DNA of 64,000 nucleotides from Chryseobacterium sp. MYb7 (GTDB lineage Bacteria > Bacteroidota > Bacteroidia > Flavobacteriales > Weeksellaceae), in the NCBI RefSeq assembly GCF_002979455.1, contig NZ_PCOU01000013.1, positions 62,001-126,000 on the forward strand, written 5' to 3'. Positions 42,301-49,016 of the stretch are shown here, one piece after another (within the stretch, counting starts at the first letter, position 1; every line of letters begins with the position of its first letter). The notes beneath the pieces are model-generated. The model saw only the letters and a program-made list of their open reading frames with translations, was not told where the DNA came from and did no database searches. A program made the position numbers and the translations under genes.

Positions 42301-42929
42301 CACCATATTCAGGAGCAGGTGCCAATACTGTTCAATTGATTACGCCTTCAGTAAATTTAACTGGATTAACTGCACCTATGGTTTCTTTTGATTGGTTTAA
42401 AAATCATTCTATGTCAACTTCTACTACAGTCTCACCTTCTACTTATGATAATAATAAACTTACTGTAGAGGTAAACGACGGAAATGGCTGGGTTGCTATA
42501 TTTAGTGATAATACGAACTTAAATCAGTGGAGAACAGTGGCTATTCCTTTAGCAGCTTCTTATATCGGGGCTACTATTCAGGTGAGATTTACTGTTGATA
42601 AAAATGTGAGTGGTAACGGATATTTCTATGATGATGTTCTTTTAGATAATGTTGAGGTAAAGCAAAATCCTAACTTGGCAACTTCTGAAACTGCAGTAAA
42701 AGAGAATAAGATTAATGTATATCCTAATCCGTTTACTGATACGTTAACAATCTCTGATATATCAAAAGTACAATCTGTTTCTATCATTGATGTTTCCGGA
42801 AGATTGGTTAAAACTATTGAAAAACCTTCATCTGCTCTTCAACTGAGAGACCTTAAAGAAGGATTGTATTTAGTAGTATTAAATATGAAAGACGGTTCTA
42901 AACAAACGGTTAAAGCAATTAAGAAATAA
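39396..42929 (+). CDS. Large secreted multidomain protein with FN3 repeats and T9SS sorting domain
   Basis: 1177 residues from the ATG at 39396, where the signal peptide MKRLLLSCLTAFYYCVSAQ begins. Order: an N-terminal beta domain (about 20-250, YNSVYISNNGFITFG), a jelly-roll/MAM-like domain (ESFSAWENGN ... FDYINPSGTDVLKIQISTDGG), two about 95-residue FN3-like repeats (ITAPANAATGISVTPNIKWNA; VTAPSSSATGVSVTPTITWGA), a second jelly roll, a canonical FN3 (ANGYEYYYSTSS ... YYVWVRSVCGS), a third jelly roll (CWNSINP), and the T9SS type A tail (INVYPNPFTDTLTISD ... MKDGSKQTVKAIKK). It is probably a surface adhesin-like protein. No catalytic motif seen. The downstream neighbour is a paralogue. Confidence 0.88.
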   Translation: MKRLLLSCLTAFYYCVSAQVGPPQLATPNTSNGYGFAQSSGTYTPLSAGRTIWQSGATIGTDLVSGAIPLPGSFTFNNQKYNSVYISNNGFITFGVPASSSTYTGLSSDISPTTYEGAFAGFAVNLRHANTTTSEIAYETVGSKFIVQYTDVQGNSASSAQLLNFQIQLDLTAKTVAIVYGNCVSGTATLTGQVGIRGSESSDVNNLTGTNWSSLAVGSSNSSTATLGTTNGTTVPASGLTFTYTPGAWQTPPVAYASLPFTESFSAWENGNSTSDLPSASYWRTWPARGDNSWRQSDIATSGFTSASGWSSTSGSATVATPAVAPAARFHSYNCQYASGYMDLYVNLSSGTGNRYLSFDYINPSGTDVLKIQISTDGGNTFTDVGSALGVAASWTSNFLDLGSSSPNAIVRFLAKGDNGSDDIYVDNVKISAITIPDCTVITAPANAATGISVTPNIKWNATAGATSYKLSVGTTPGGTNVMNAVDVGNVLTYTLPAASQLLYNTTYYATVQPSNSNGTASACNPISFVTKNIGCPSVTAPSSSATGVSVTPTITWGAVTDATGYKLSIGTTTGGTDVMNNVDLGNVLTYTLSTPLSNSTKYYYTVNAYTSTSNSASCTERNFTTVCSAENAPTVPQSFTAFTPTCWSVAKGDVTASSTLTYGSSKWASEAGFANAGSNAAVRINLYGANTGDWLISQPINLGATPGMFRMKYKMAVTSYLGTTSQTTLGTHQVRIIVSTDGGTTWSNTNIIKTYTGAASYSSTGQAETINLAGYSGNVKIAFVATTSSNTPDIDFHVDDFVVEAIPTCLEPVSPVVANPTVSTADLSWTAPATPPANGYEYYYSTSSTAPTSATAASGTSNTVSAPLSGLASSSTYYVWVRSVCGSNDKSAWAGPAVFNTLCGTVMAPFAQNFDNGVAPNCWNSINPTATITDANLFWKFSGSADYGANTANNGRAAGTYAWVDASSPYSGAGANTVQLITPSVNLTGLTAPMVSFDWFKNHSMSTSTTVSPSTYDNNKLTVEVNDGNGWVAIFSDNTNLNQWRTVAIPLAASYIGATIQVRFTVDKNVSGNGYFYDDVLLDNVEVKQNPNLATSETAVKENKINVYPNPFTDTLTISDISKVQSVSIIDVSGRLVKTIEKPSSALQLRDLKEGLYLVVLNMKDGSKQTVKAIKK

Positions 42930-42954
42930 AAAAATCTTAAGAAAATATGAACTG

Positions 42955-42986
42955 GAGACTACTCAAACTGAGTAGTCTCTTTTTTG
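42955..42986 (+). terminator. Intrinsic terminator after the first T9SS cargo gene
   Basis: Perfect 11-bp stem GAGACTACTCA/TGAGTAGTCTC with a 3-nt loop, followed by six T. Confidence 0.88.
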
Positions 42987-43072
42987 TAGTATAAATTACC
43001 TATTATCAAAAGAAAAGCTTAATACGTTGTGATATAATAATAAAAGTATTTTTTTTGTTGATGATTTTTAAC

Positions 43073-43080
43073 TAGATTTG
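43073..43080 (+). promoter_or_regulatory. Candidate -7 box for the second T9SS cargo gene
   Basis: TAGATTTG (TAnnTTTG), 20 bp before the ATG. A TTTG stands 15 bp upstream, shorter than the usual 17-19. Confidence 0.4.
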
Positions 43081-43100
43081 AGTTACTAATAATATATTGC

Positions 43101-45428
43101 ATGAAAAATATTTTACTTGTTGGTTTCTTAATGACTGGCTTTTTATCCTCCGCACAAACTTATTGTACGCCTGCATTTGCTAGTGGGTGCAGTGGGGGGG
43201 ATGTGATCGATACTTTTAAAATTCCGGGTGCCGGATTTGATCATCAGAATACAGGTTGTTCTGTTGATGCGTATGGAGATTTTACTTCTATGACAATCAA
43301 CCTGAATGCTGGGTTAAACTATGATTTTACTGTTAAACATGATTACAGTGATCAGAATATACGCATTTGGATCGATTTTAATAATGACGGAACTTTTGAT
43401 GATACTGCGCCGGAGCTTGTAGCTTCTGCAAGCAGTGATTTCGTAGGTGGTGCCAATATTACTGCCGGACAGATAACTATCCCTTCTACAGTTACTCCGG
43501 GTACCTATAGAATGAGAGTAGGAGACAGATTCTCCAGTGAGCCTATTCCTTGTAATGTTGATGGGTATGGAGAAGCTCATGATTATACAGTAGTGATTGG
43601 AGCGGTTCCAACCTGTTTTGCTCCAACTGCTTTAACGGTGTCTGGAATTGCTACCAATACAGCTCAGATTTCATGGACTGCCCCGGCTGCTGCTCCAGCT
43701 AACGGTTATGAGTATTATTATTCAACCTCCAGTACATTTCCTACAGCTGCTACAGTAGTTTCTGGAACAAGTACTACGCTGAATGCCAACCTGCCTTCTA
43801 CACTTACACCGGCTACCGTTTATTATGTTTGGGTACGTTCTGCATGTAGTGCATCTGACAAAAGTGCATGGTCTCCGGCAGCAACATTTATGACATCTTG
43901 CGTTTCAGTAGGGGTGCCATATGCATTGGATTTTGAAAGTGTAACAACTCCTGATCTTCCGGCTTGTACTTCAGTAGTTAATGATGGTTCCGGAAATATG
44001 TGGCAGACAGGTGATCTTGATGCCCAGGGATTTACGGGGAATGTTCTTCAATATTCATACGATTATGCCAATAATGCCAATACCTGGTTCTTCACCAATG
44101 GAATTAATCTTACTGCAGGTGTTGCCTACAGAATTAAATATAAATATGCAAATGCAGAAGGATTTGTATATGAAGAAAAATTAAAAGTAGCATATGGAAC
44201 TTCAGCGACAGGTGCGGGGATGACCAATACCTTAGCAGATCATCCAAGTGTTGTTACAAGTACGGCAACAAGCGCTTTTGTGAACTTTACGCCATCTACT
44301 ACAGGAGTGTATTATTTTGGATTTCAGGCATACTCTGATGCTAATATGAATCAATTATACGTTGATGATATTAATATAGATGTAGCTCCTTCTTGTAGTG
44401 AGCCTACAGCTGTAGCTGCTTCCAATGTTACAGCAAGTGGAGCTACAGTTTCATGGACAGCTGCAACGCCAGTACCAGCAAACGGATATGATATTTATTA
44501 CAGTACAACCAATACAGCACCTACAGCAACAAGTACTCCTAATTTTACAGGAGTTACGGCAACTACCTATAATATTCCTAGTTTAGCACCTGCTACTGCT
44601 TATTACGTTTGGGTGAGGTCAGCGTGTAGTGCCTCCAGTACAAGTGTGTGGAGTACTAACACTACGTTTACCACTCTTTGTACAAGTGCTGGTTTACCTT
44701 ATACTGTTGACTTTGAAAATGTTTCTACGCCGGCTCTTCCTGGTTGTACAGCAGCTGTGAATGCAGGATCTGGAAATAATTGGGAAACAGCGGATCCGCC
44801 TTCAGATAGCCAAGGGTTTACTACCAATGTATTGAGATACCATTATAATTCTTCTAACCCTGCCGATGCATGGTTCTTTACTCAAGGATTGAACCTGACA
44901 GCAGGAGTACAGTATACGATCAGTTATAAGTATGGAAATAATTCATCTACCTATGCAGAAAAATTAAAAGTAGCGTACGGAACTTCGCCAGTTGCATCAG
45001 CTATGACAAGTTCAGTGGCAGATTATCCAGCAATCAACGATGAAATGGCCCATACAGAAACGATCACCTTTACCGTTCCTACAACAGGAGTGTATTACTT
45101 TGGATTTAATGCCTATTCAGATGCGGATCAATACAATCTGTATGTTGATGATATTAGTGTTAACAATGCAAACCTGGCAGTCTCTGAAGTTTCTGCAACG
45201 AAAAGCGGTATCAAAGTATATCCTAATCCATTTACGGATGTATTGAATATTTCTGATGTTAAAAACGTTAAAAATGTATCTGTAACAGATGCTTCAGGAA
45301 GGCTAGTGAAGACTATTGCAAACCCTGAGTCTGTGATCCATTTAAGAGATTTAATGCAAGGTATTTATTTGGTCACTTTAGAAATGAAAGATGGTTCTAA
45401 ACAGACTATCAAAGCCATTAAGAAATAA
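43101..45428 (+). CDS. Secreted GEVED/FN3/jelly-roll protein with T9SS sorting domain
   Basis: 775 residues. Signal peptide MKNILLVGFLMTGFLSSAQ. Residues 20-170 are a GEVED domain (IRIWIDFNNDGTFDDTAPELV ... PGTYRMRVGDRF ... DGYGEAHDYTVVIG). Then FN3 (TAQISWTAPAAAPANGYEYYYSTSS), a jelly-roll domain (PYALDFESVTTPDLPAC), a second FN3 (ATVSWTAATPVPANGYDIYYSTTN) and a second jelly roll (PYTVDFENVSTPALPGC) that is a clear repeat of the first. It ends with the T9SS type A tail (IKVYPNPFTDVLNISD ... MKDGSKQTIKAIKK), almost the same as in the gene upstream. Cargo of the same secretion system; function unknown. Confidence 0.9.
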   Translation: MKNILLVGFLMTGFLSSAQTYCTPAFASGCSGGDVIDTFKIPGAGFDHQNTGCSVDAYGDFTSMTINLNAGLNYDFTVKHDYSDQNIRIWIDFNNDGTFDDTAPELVASASSDFVGGANITAGQITIPSTVTPGTYRMRVGDRFSSEPIPCNVDGYGEAHDYTVVIGAVPTCFAPTALTVSGIATNTAQISWTAPAAAPANGYEYYYSTSSTFPTAATVVSGTSTTLNANLPSTLTPATVYYVWVRSACSASDKSAWSPAATFMTSCVSVGVPYALDFESVTTPDLPACTSVVNDGSGNMWQTGDLDAQGFTGNVLQYSYDYANNANTWFFTNGINLTAGVAYRIKYKYANAEGFVYEEKLKVAYGTSATGAGMTNTLADHPSVVTSTATSAFVNFTPSTTGVYYFGFQAYSDANMNQLYVDDINIDVAPSCSEPTAVAASNVTASGATVSWTAATPVPANGYDIYYSTTNTAPTATSTPNFTGVTATTYNIPSLAPATAYYVWVRSACSASSTSVWSTNTTFTTLCTSAGLPYTVDFENVSTPALPGCTAAVNAGSGNNWETADPPSDSQGFTTNVLRYHYNSSNPADAWFFTQGLNLTAGVQYTISYKYGNNSSTYAEKLKVAYGTSPVASAMTSSVADYPAINDEMAHTETITFTVPTTGVYYFGFNAYSDADQYNLYVDDISVNNANLAVSEVSATKSGIKVYPNPFTDVLNISDVKNVKNVSVTDASGRLVKTIANPESVIHLRDLMQGIYLVTLEMKDGSKQTIKAIKK

Positions 45429-45452
45429 TTTATCATTTAAATAAAAAGAAAG

Positions 45453-45482
45453 AGACGGGTCATTGATGATCCGTCTTTTTTG
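45453..45482 (+). terminator. Intrinsic terminator after the second T9SS cargo gene
   Basis: The stem AGACGGGTCAT/ATGATCCGTCT with one wobble and a 2-nt centre, then a T-run. Confidence 0.8.
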
Positions 45483-45516
45483 TGAAGTACATATTTATTT
45501 TGGGAATTAATGGTTC

Positions 45517-45552
45517 AAAAAAAGATGAGCGAAATACTTCACTCATCTTTTT
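45517..45552 (-). terminator. Intrinsic terminator after the 52-aa membrane peptide gene
   Basis: The stem AAAAAGATGAG/CTCATCTTTTT (45519-45529, 45542-45552) lies 41 bp past the small gene's stop, with a seven-T tail on the minus strand. Confidence 0.75.
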
Positions 45553-45592
45553 ATTTTATCCTATGACCTTTATTCAATATAAACTTTACTCA

Positions 45593-45751
45593 TTATTTAT
45601 TAGGTACCGGTTGTATTTCTCCCTTATTGAGAAGGTCAAAAACGGTAGGGAAGAACATTGCTAATATAAAGTAAACAATGATCATCAGTACGATGAGTGC
45701 AAAAAGAATAATCACTAAACTATTTGGTCTGTTTTTCTTTTGTGGTTCCAT
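45593..45751 (-). CDS. 52-residue single-pass membrane peptide downstream of the ion channel
   Basis: Below the usual ORF length cut. The minus frame reads MEPQKKNRPNSLVIILFALI, continues through a hydrophobic helix (about 12-35, ILFALIVLMIIVYFILAMFF) and ends with FDLLNKGEIQPVPNK then TAA. A short Lys/Arg-rich head makes the N-terminus cytosolic by the positive-inside rule. It lies 43 bp downstream of the channel gene on the same strand, followed by a proper terminator. Gene order thus supports a two-gene transcript. I do not recognise the family. It may be a channel partner or an unrelated small membrane protein. Confidence 0.65.
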   Translation of the reverse strand: MEPQKKNRPNSLVIILFALIVLMIIVYFILAMFFPTVFDLLNKGEIQPVPNK

Positions 45752-45794
45752 GATTTTGATGTATTTGGTGAATAAATTTTACTTATACCTAATA

Positions 45795-46622
45795 TCAAGC
45801 TAATTTCTTGCCACATTTCTTGCAGTACCTTGCATCGTCATCAATATCGTCATTCCCACAACGTTCACATACTAATTCCATGTTTTGTCTCTTATTTCTC
45901 ATTTCTGCAGTCACAATACCAGTAGGAACCGCGATAATGGAGTAACCAGCAAGCATCAAAACGACAGCGAAAAATTTTCCTAAAGGCGTAATAGGGGATA
46001 CATCACCATATCCTACGGTGGTTACAGTAACTACTGCCCAATAGATAGATTGTGGTATGGTTTCAAAACCAGGTCTCCCACCTTCCACCATAAACATAAG
46101 TGATCCTACAATAACCGAGAAAATAATCAGAAACAGAAGGAAAATATAAATTTTTCTCGAACTGTTTTTCAAAGCCCTTACAATAAGATAGCCATCATTC
46201 ATAAAATCCAGCAAATTGAAAATTCTGAAGATTCTCAGCATTCTCAGCATTCTGAAAATCAGGAAATACTTAGTGATAGGGAAGAAAAAGCTGAGGAAAA
46301 AAGGAACCAAAGCGAGAAAGTCTATAACCCCGAAAAAGCTGAAAATATAACTCTTTTTATTTTTTACCACGGCGATCCGCATAGAATATTCCACGGTAAA
46401 GAAAATGGAGATGATCCATTCCAGGATCAGAAAAGTATAATGAAATCTTTTGTCAAGCTGAGGTACACTTTCCATCATGATGATAGCGGTACTTGCAAGA
46501 ATTAAGGACAGTAATATAATATCGAACAGTTTCCCGAGCCTTGTATCGGCACGGTAGATGATTCGGTAAAGGTATCTTTTCCAAAGGCTGTCTTCAGGAA
46601 TAAGATTGTGTTCTCTTTCCAT
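45795..46622 (-). CDS. Voltage-gated-type K+ channel with C-terminal zinc ribbon
   Basis: 275 residues. Six membrane helices as in Kv/Ion_trans proteins: S1 (LFDIILLSLILASTAIIMMES), S2, S3, a voltage-sensor-like S4 with regularly spaced Arg (FRMLRMLRIFRIF, 123-135), S5, the pore loop with K+ filter TVGYGD (202-207), and S6. The C-terminal tail (about 248-275) is a CxxC-CxxC zinc ribbon (Cys252, 255, 267, 270). K+-selective permeation is inferred from the filter. The ribbon may assist tetramer assembly or bind a partner. The 52-residue membrane peptide follows. Confidence 0.92.
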   Translation of the reverse strand: MEREHNLIPEDSLWKRYLYRIIYRADTRLGKLFDIILLSLILASTAIIMMESVPQLDKRFHYTFLILEWIISIFFTVEYSMRIAVVKNKKSYIFSFFGVIDFLALVPFFLSFFFPITKYFLIFRMLRMLRIFRIFNLLDFMNDGYLIVRALKNSSRKIYIFLLFLIIFSVIVGSLMFMVEGGRPGFETIPQSIYWAVVTVTTVGYGDVSPITPLGKFFAVVLMLAGYSIIAVPTGIVTAEMRNKRQNMELVCERCGNDDIDDDARYCKKCGKKLA

Positions 46623-46718
46623 TGATATAGGATTATTTCAGGCTTAAGTTAGCCATTTTTATAAAGTGTAAGGTAAAGATATGACTGTTGAAAGAATTCT
46701 ACAACTATTAAAATATTC

Positions 46719-46748
46719 TTTGGATTTTTAGTAAAATTAATATCTTCG
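46719..46748 (+). promoter_or_regulatory. Promoter of the Nif3-coiled-coil operon (-33 and -7)
   Basis: TTTG (46719-46722), then exactly 18 bp, then TATCTTCG (46741-46748). This is the best full match in the window to the flavobacterial TTG-N17-19-TAnnTTTG promoter, with one -7 mismatch. The ATG is 23 bp further. Confidence 0.6.
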
Positions 46749-46771
46749 CTGTAACTGTAAAATATAACTTA

Positions 46772-47869
46772 ATGAAGCTAAAAACTGTAATTGCAAAGAT
46801 TGAAGAGGAAATAAGTATCAGACAGGCAGAAGATTTTGATAATGTAGGACTTTTGTGTGGGGTTTATGACCGTGATGTATCCGGTATTCTGGTCTGTCAT
46901 GATGCGTTGGAAAATGTTGTAGATGAGGCTATTGAGAGAAACTGCAATCTGATTGTATGTTTTCATCCTATTATATTTTCCGGCCTAAAATCTTTAACAG
47001 GGAAAAACTATGTAGAAAGAGCCGTTTTAAAAGCAATTGAAAATAAAGTGGCCATTTATGCTATTCACACAGCGTTTGATAATGATTTTTTTGGAGTAAA
47101 TCATGGGATATGCAGCCAGTTGGGATTAAAGAATATGAAAATTCTTCAGCCTAAAGAAAATAATTTAAAACAACTTACAGTTTTTGTTCCCAAAGAATAC
47201 TCAGAAAAAGTAAAAGAAGCTATGTTTTCAGCAGGAGCGGGGAATATAGGGTTTTATGACGAATGCAGTTTTACAGTGAACGGAAACGGGACATTCAGAC
47301 CTACAGAAGGTTCAAATCCATTTTCAGGACAACAGGGAATTCGTGAAAATGCAGATGAAGATATGATCTCCGTAATCTTTGAAGGGTTTAAACAGGGGCA
47401 GATTGTAGGAGCTATGAAAGCCGCTCATCCTTATGAAGAAGTGGCTCATCAGGTTTATAGTCTGGATAATAAAAACCATCATGCTGGGCTAGGAATGTAT
47501 GGTGATCTGGAAGAGGAGATGGATGAAAAAGATTTCCTTGGTTTTGTAAAAGAAAAATTTGGCCTTGAAGTGATAAAACATTCTTCCTTTAATAATAAAA
47601 AAATCAAAAGAGTAGGAGTTCTTGGTGGTTCCGGAGCCAGCGGTATTCGATCTGCAGCAGCCAAGAAATGTGATGCTTATCTTACCGGAGATCTTAAATA
47701 TCACGACTATTTTTTAGCAGAGTCTAAAATGCTGATCTGTGATATAGGACATTATGAGTCTGAACAATTTGTTGCTCAACAATTATTTGAAATTTTGTCA
47801 CAAAAATTTAGTACATTTGCAATTTCAAAATCTATTGAAAAAACAAACCCAGTAAATTATTTCATTTAA
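46772..47869 (+). CDS. Nif3-like dinuclear metal-centre hexameric protein
   Basis: 365 residues. Both halves of the NIF3/YbgI/YqfO fold are present: EDFDNVGLLCG, IVCFHPIIFSGLKSL (metal His), AIYAIHTAFDN (second His/Asp) and the C-terminal GDLKYHDYFLAES ... DIGHYESEQFV (His/Glu ligands). Between them sits the PII-like YqfO insertion (LKQLTVFVPKEYSEKVKEAMFSAGAGNIGFYDECSF ... AMKAAHPYEEVAHQVY), as in the longer B. subtilis YqfO form. It is related to GTP cyclohydrolase I type 2 by name only; the enzyme activity is not settled. The next gene starts 3 bp after its stop. Confidence 0.93.
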   Translation: MKLKTVIAKIEEEISIRQAEDFDNVGLLCGVYDRDVSGILVCHDALENVVDEAIERNCNLIVCFHPIIFSGLKSLTGKNYVERAVLKAIENKVAIYAIHTAFDNDFFGVNHGICSQLGLKNMKILQPKENNLKQLTVFVPKEYSEKVKEAMFSAGAGNIGFYDECSFTVNGNGTFRPTEGSNPFSGQQGIRENADEDMISVIFEGFKQGQIVGAMKAAHPYEEVAHQVYSLDNKNHHAGLGMYGDLEEEMDEKDFLGFVKEKFGLEVIKHSSFNNKKIKRVGVLGGSGASGIRSAAAKKCDAYLTGDLKYHDYFLAESKMLICDIGHYESEQFVAQQLFEILSQKFSTFAISKSIEKTNPVNYFI

Positions 47870-47871
47870 AT

Positions 47872-48648
47872 ATGGCAAAAACCAACGATATTTCAGTTGA
47901 AGAAAAATTAAGAGCTTTATACGATTTACAGATCATTGATTCAAGATTGGATGAAATCCGAAATACTAGAGGAGAATTGCCAATTGAAGTTGAAGATCTT
48001 GAAATCGAGATTGAAGGTCTTGAAAAAAGAGCTGAAAAATTTCATGCTGATATCAAAGATCAGGACGATCAGATTAAAACAAAGCATGAAGTTATTAACC
48101 ATGCTAAAACTTTAATTGAGAAATACAAATCTCAGCAGGATAATGTAAGAAACAATAAAGAGTTTGAAGCATTAGGAAAAGAAATGGAATTCCAGGATCT
48201 GGAAATTCAGCTTGCTGAAAAAAGAATTAAAGAATTCGGAGTTAAAATCGCTCACAAAAATGAAACTTTAAGCGAACTTACTTCAAAGATCGACGATTTG
48301 AAAAATCACCTGAAATTCAAGAAAGAAGAATTGGATGGTTTGATCTCTGAAACTCAGAAAGAAGAAGAATACCTGATTGAGCAGTCTAAAGAATATGCAG
48401 GTAAAATTGATGAGAGATTACTGGCTTCTTACAACAGAATCAGAACAAACTCTATCAATGGTCTTGCTGTAGTAGGGTTGGAAAGAGGAGCTCCAAAAGG
48501 ATCTTTCTTCACTATTCCTCCTCAAAAGCAAATGGAAATTGCTCAGAGAAAGAAAATCATTATTGACGAACACTCTGGAAAAATTCTTGTAGACGACGAG
48601 TTGGTAATGGAAGAAAACGAAAGAATGAAATCTGTAATTAAATTCTAA
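47872..48648 (+). CDS. Coiled-coil protein of the CT398/zf-RING_7 family with lost zinc ribbon
   Basis: 258 residues. A long antiparallel coiled coil (about 1-185: LYDLQIIDSRLDEIRNTRGELPIEVEDLE ... NVRNNKEFEALGKEMEFQDLEIQLAEKRI) is followed by the region that in this family forms a C4 zinc ribbon. Here AVVGLERGAPKGSFFTIPPQ stands where relatives have CxxCF, and IIDEHSGKILVDDE stands where they have CxxCGRIL. All four Cys are gone, while the surrounding fold residues remain. It is coupled to Nif3 (3-bp gap), the usual arrangement. Function unknown; coupling to Nif3 is widely conserved. Confidence 0.9.
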   Translation: MAKTNDISVEEKLRALYDLQIIDSRLDEIRNTRGELPIEVEDLEIEIEGLEKRAEKFHADIKDQDDQIKTKHEVINHAKTLIEKYKSQQDNVRNNKEFEALGKEMEFQDLEIQLAEKRIKEFGVKIAHKNETLSELTSKIDDLKNHLKFKKEELDGLISETQKEEEYLIEQSKEYAGKIDERLLASYNRIRTNSINGLAVVGLERGAPKGSFFTIPPQKQMEIAQRKKIIIDEHSGKILVDDELVMEENERMKSVIKF

Positions 48649-48668
48649 TTATTGGTTTTACAACATAC

Positions 48669-48701
48669 AAAAGCTGTTTCAGAAATGAAACAGCTTTTTT
48701 T
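48669..48701 (+). terminator. Intrinsic terminator after the Nif3 operon
   Basis: Perfect 13-bp stem AAAAGCTGTTTCA/TGAAACAGCTTTT with a 4-nt loop, then more T. Confidence 0.9.
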
Positions 48702-48815
48702 GTGTATCAATAGAAACGGACTGGCCATCCTGAGCATAACCTGAAAGGTTACGAATGTCAGTTCAAGAAAAGAGCCCATTTAATCTTTTAGCAGATGTAA
48801 TTTTTTACGGTGTCC

Positions 48816-48878
48816 TTGTCATTCCGAATCTCTACACAATCTTTTAATCTGTTATAGATTCTTGTGGAATGACACAAA
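48816..48878. repeat. Interrupted inverted repeat (GTCATTCC...GGAATGAC)
   Basis: TTGTCATTCCGAATCT (48816-48831) is mirrored by AGATTC-ttgt-GGAATGACA (48856-48874). The arms pair over about 15 bp with a 4-base bulge and a 24-nt loop. There is no T-run and no ORF. This looks like a dispersed hairpin element rather than a terminator, and it lies just before a REP-like copy. Confidence 0.5.
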
Positions 48879-48921
48879 GTTGCAGGTAGTCATAACGGTT
48901 GAAATAACCAATGGGAAATCA

Positions 48922-48963
48922 TCAATAGAAATGGGCTTTAGCCCGTTCGTTTATCAAAATAAA
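48922..48963. repeat. Dispersed palindromic repeat (GGGCTTTAGCCC type), copy 2
   Basis: TCAATAGAAATGGGCTTTAGCCC followed by TTATCAAAATAAA. It aligns over about 38 bp with 25228-25266 (a few substitutions and a 4-bp insert after the core). Confidence 0.7.
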
Positions 48964-48980
48964 ATTTAGCCAAAATCTAT

Positions 48981-49010
48981 AAAAAAACCGCTTCATTTTG
49001 AAGCGGTTGA
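48981..49010 (-). terminator. Intrinsic terminator after the acyl-CoA ligase gene
   Basis: 10-bp stem AACCGCTTCA/TGAAGCGGTT with a 3-nt loop; seven A on the outer side give the T-run on the minus strand. Confidence 0.85.
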
Positions 49011-49016
49011 TATTTT

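Noticed and set aside
45482..45664. Plus-strand 60-codon frame after the second T9SS gene
   Set aside because: It begins inside one terminator, runs through a second hairpin and is antisense to the better-supported 52-residue membrane peptide.
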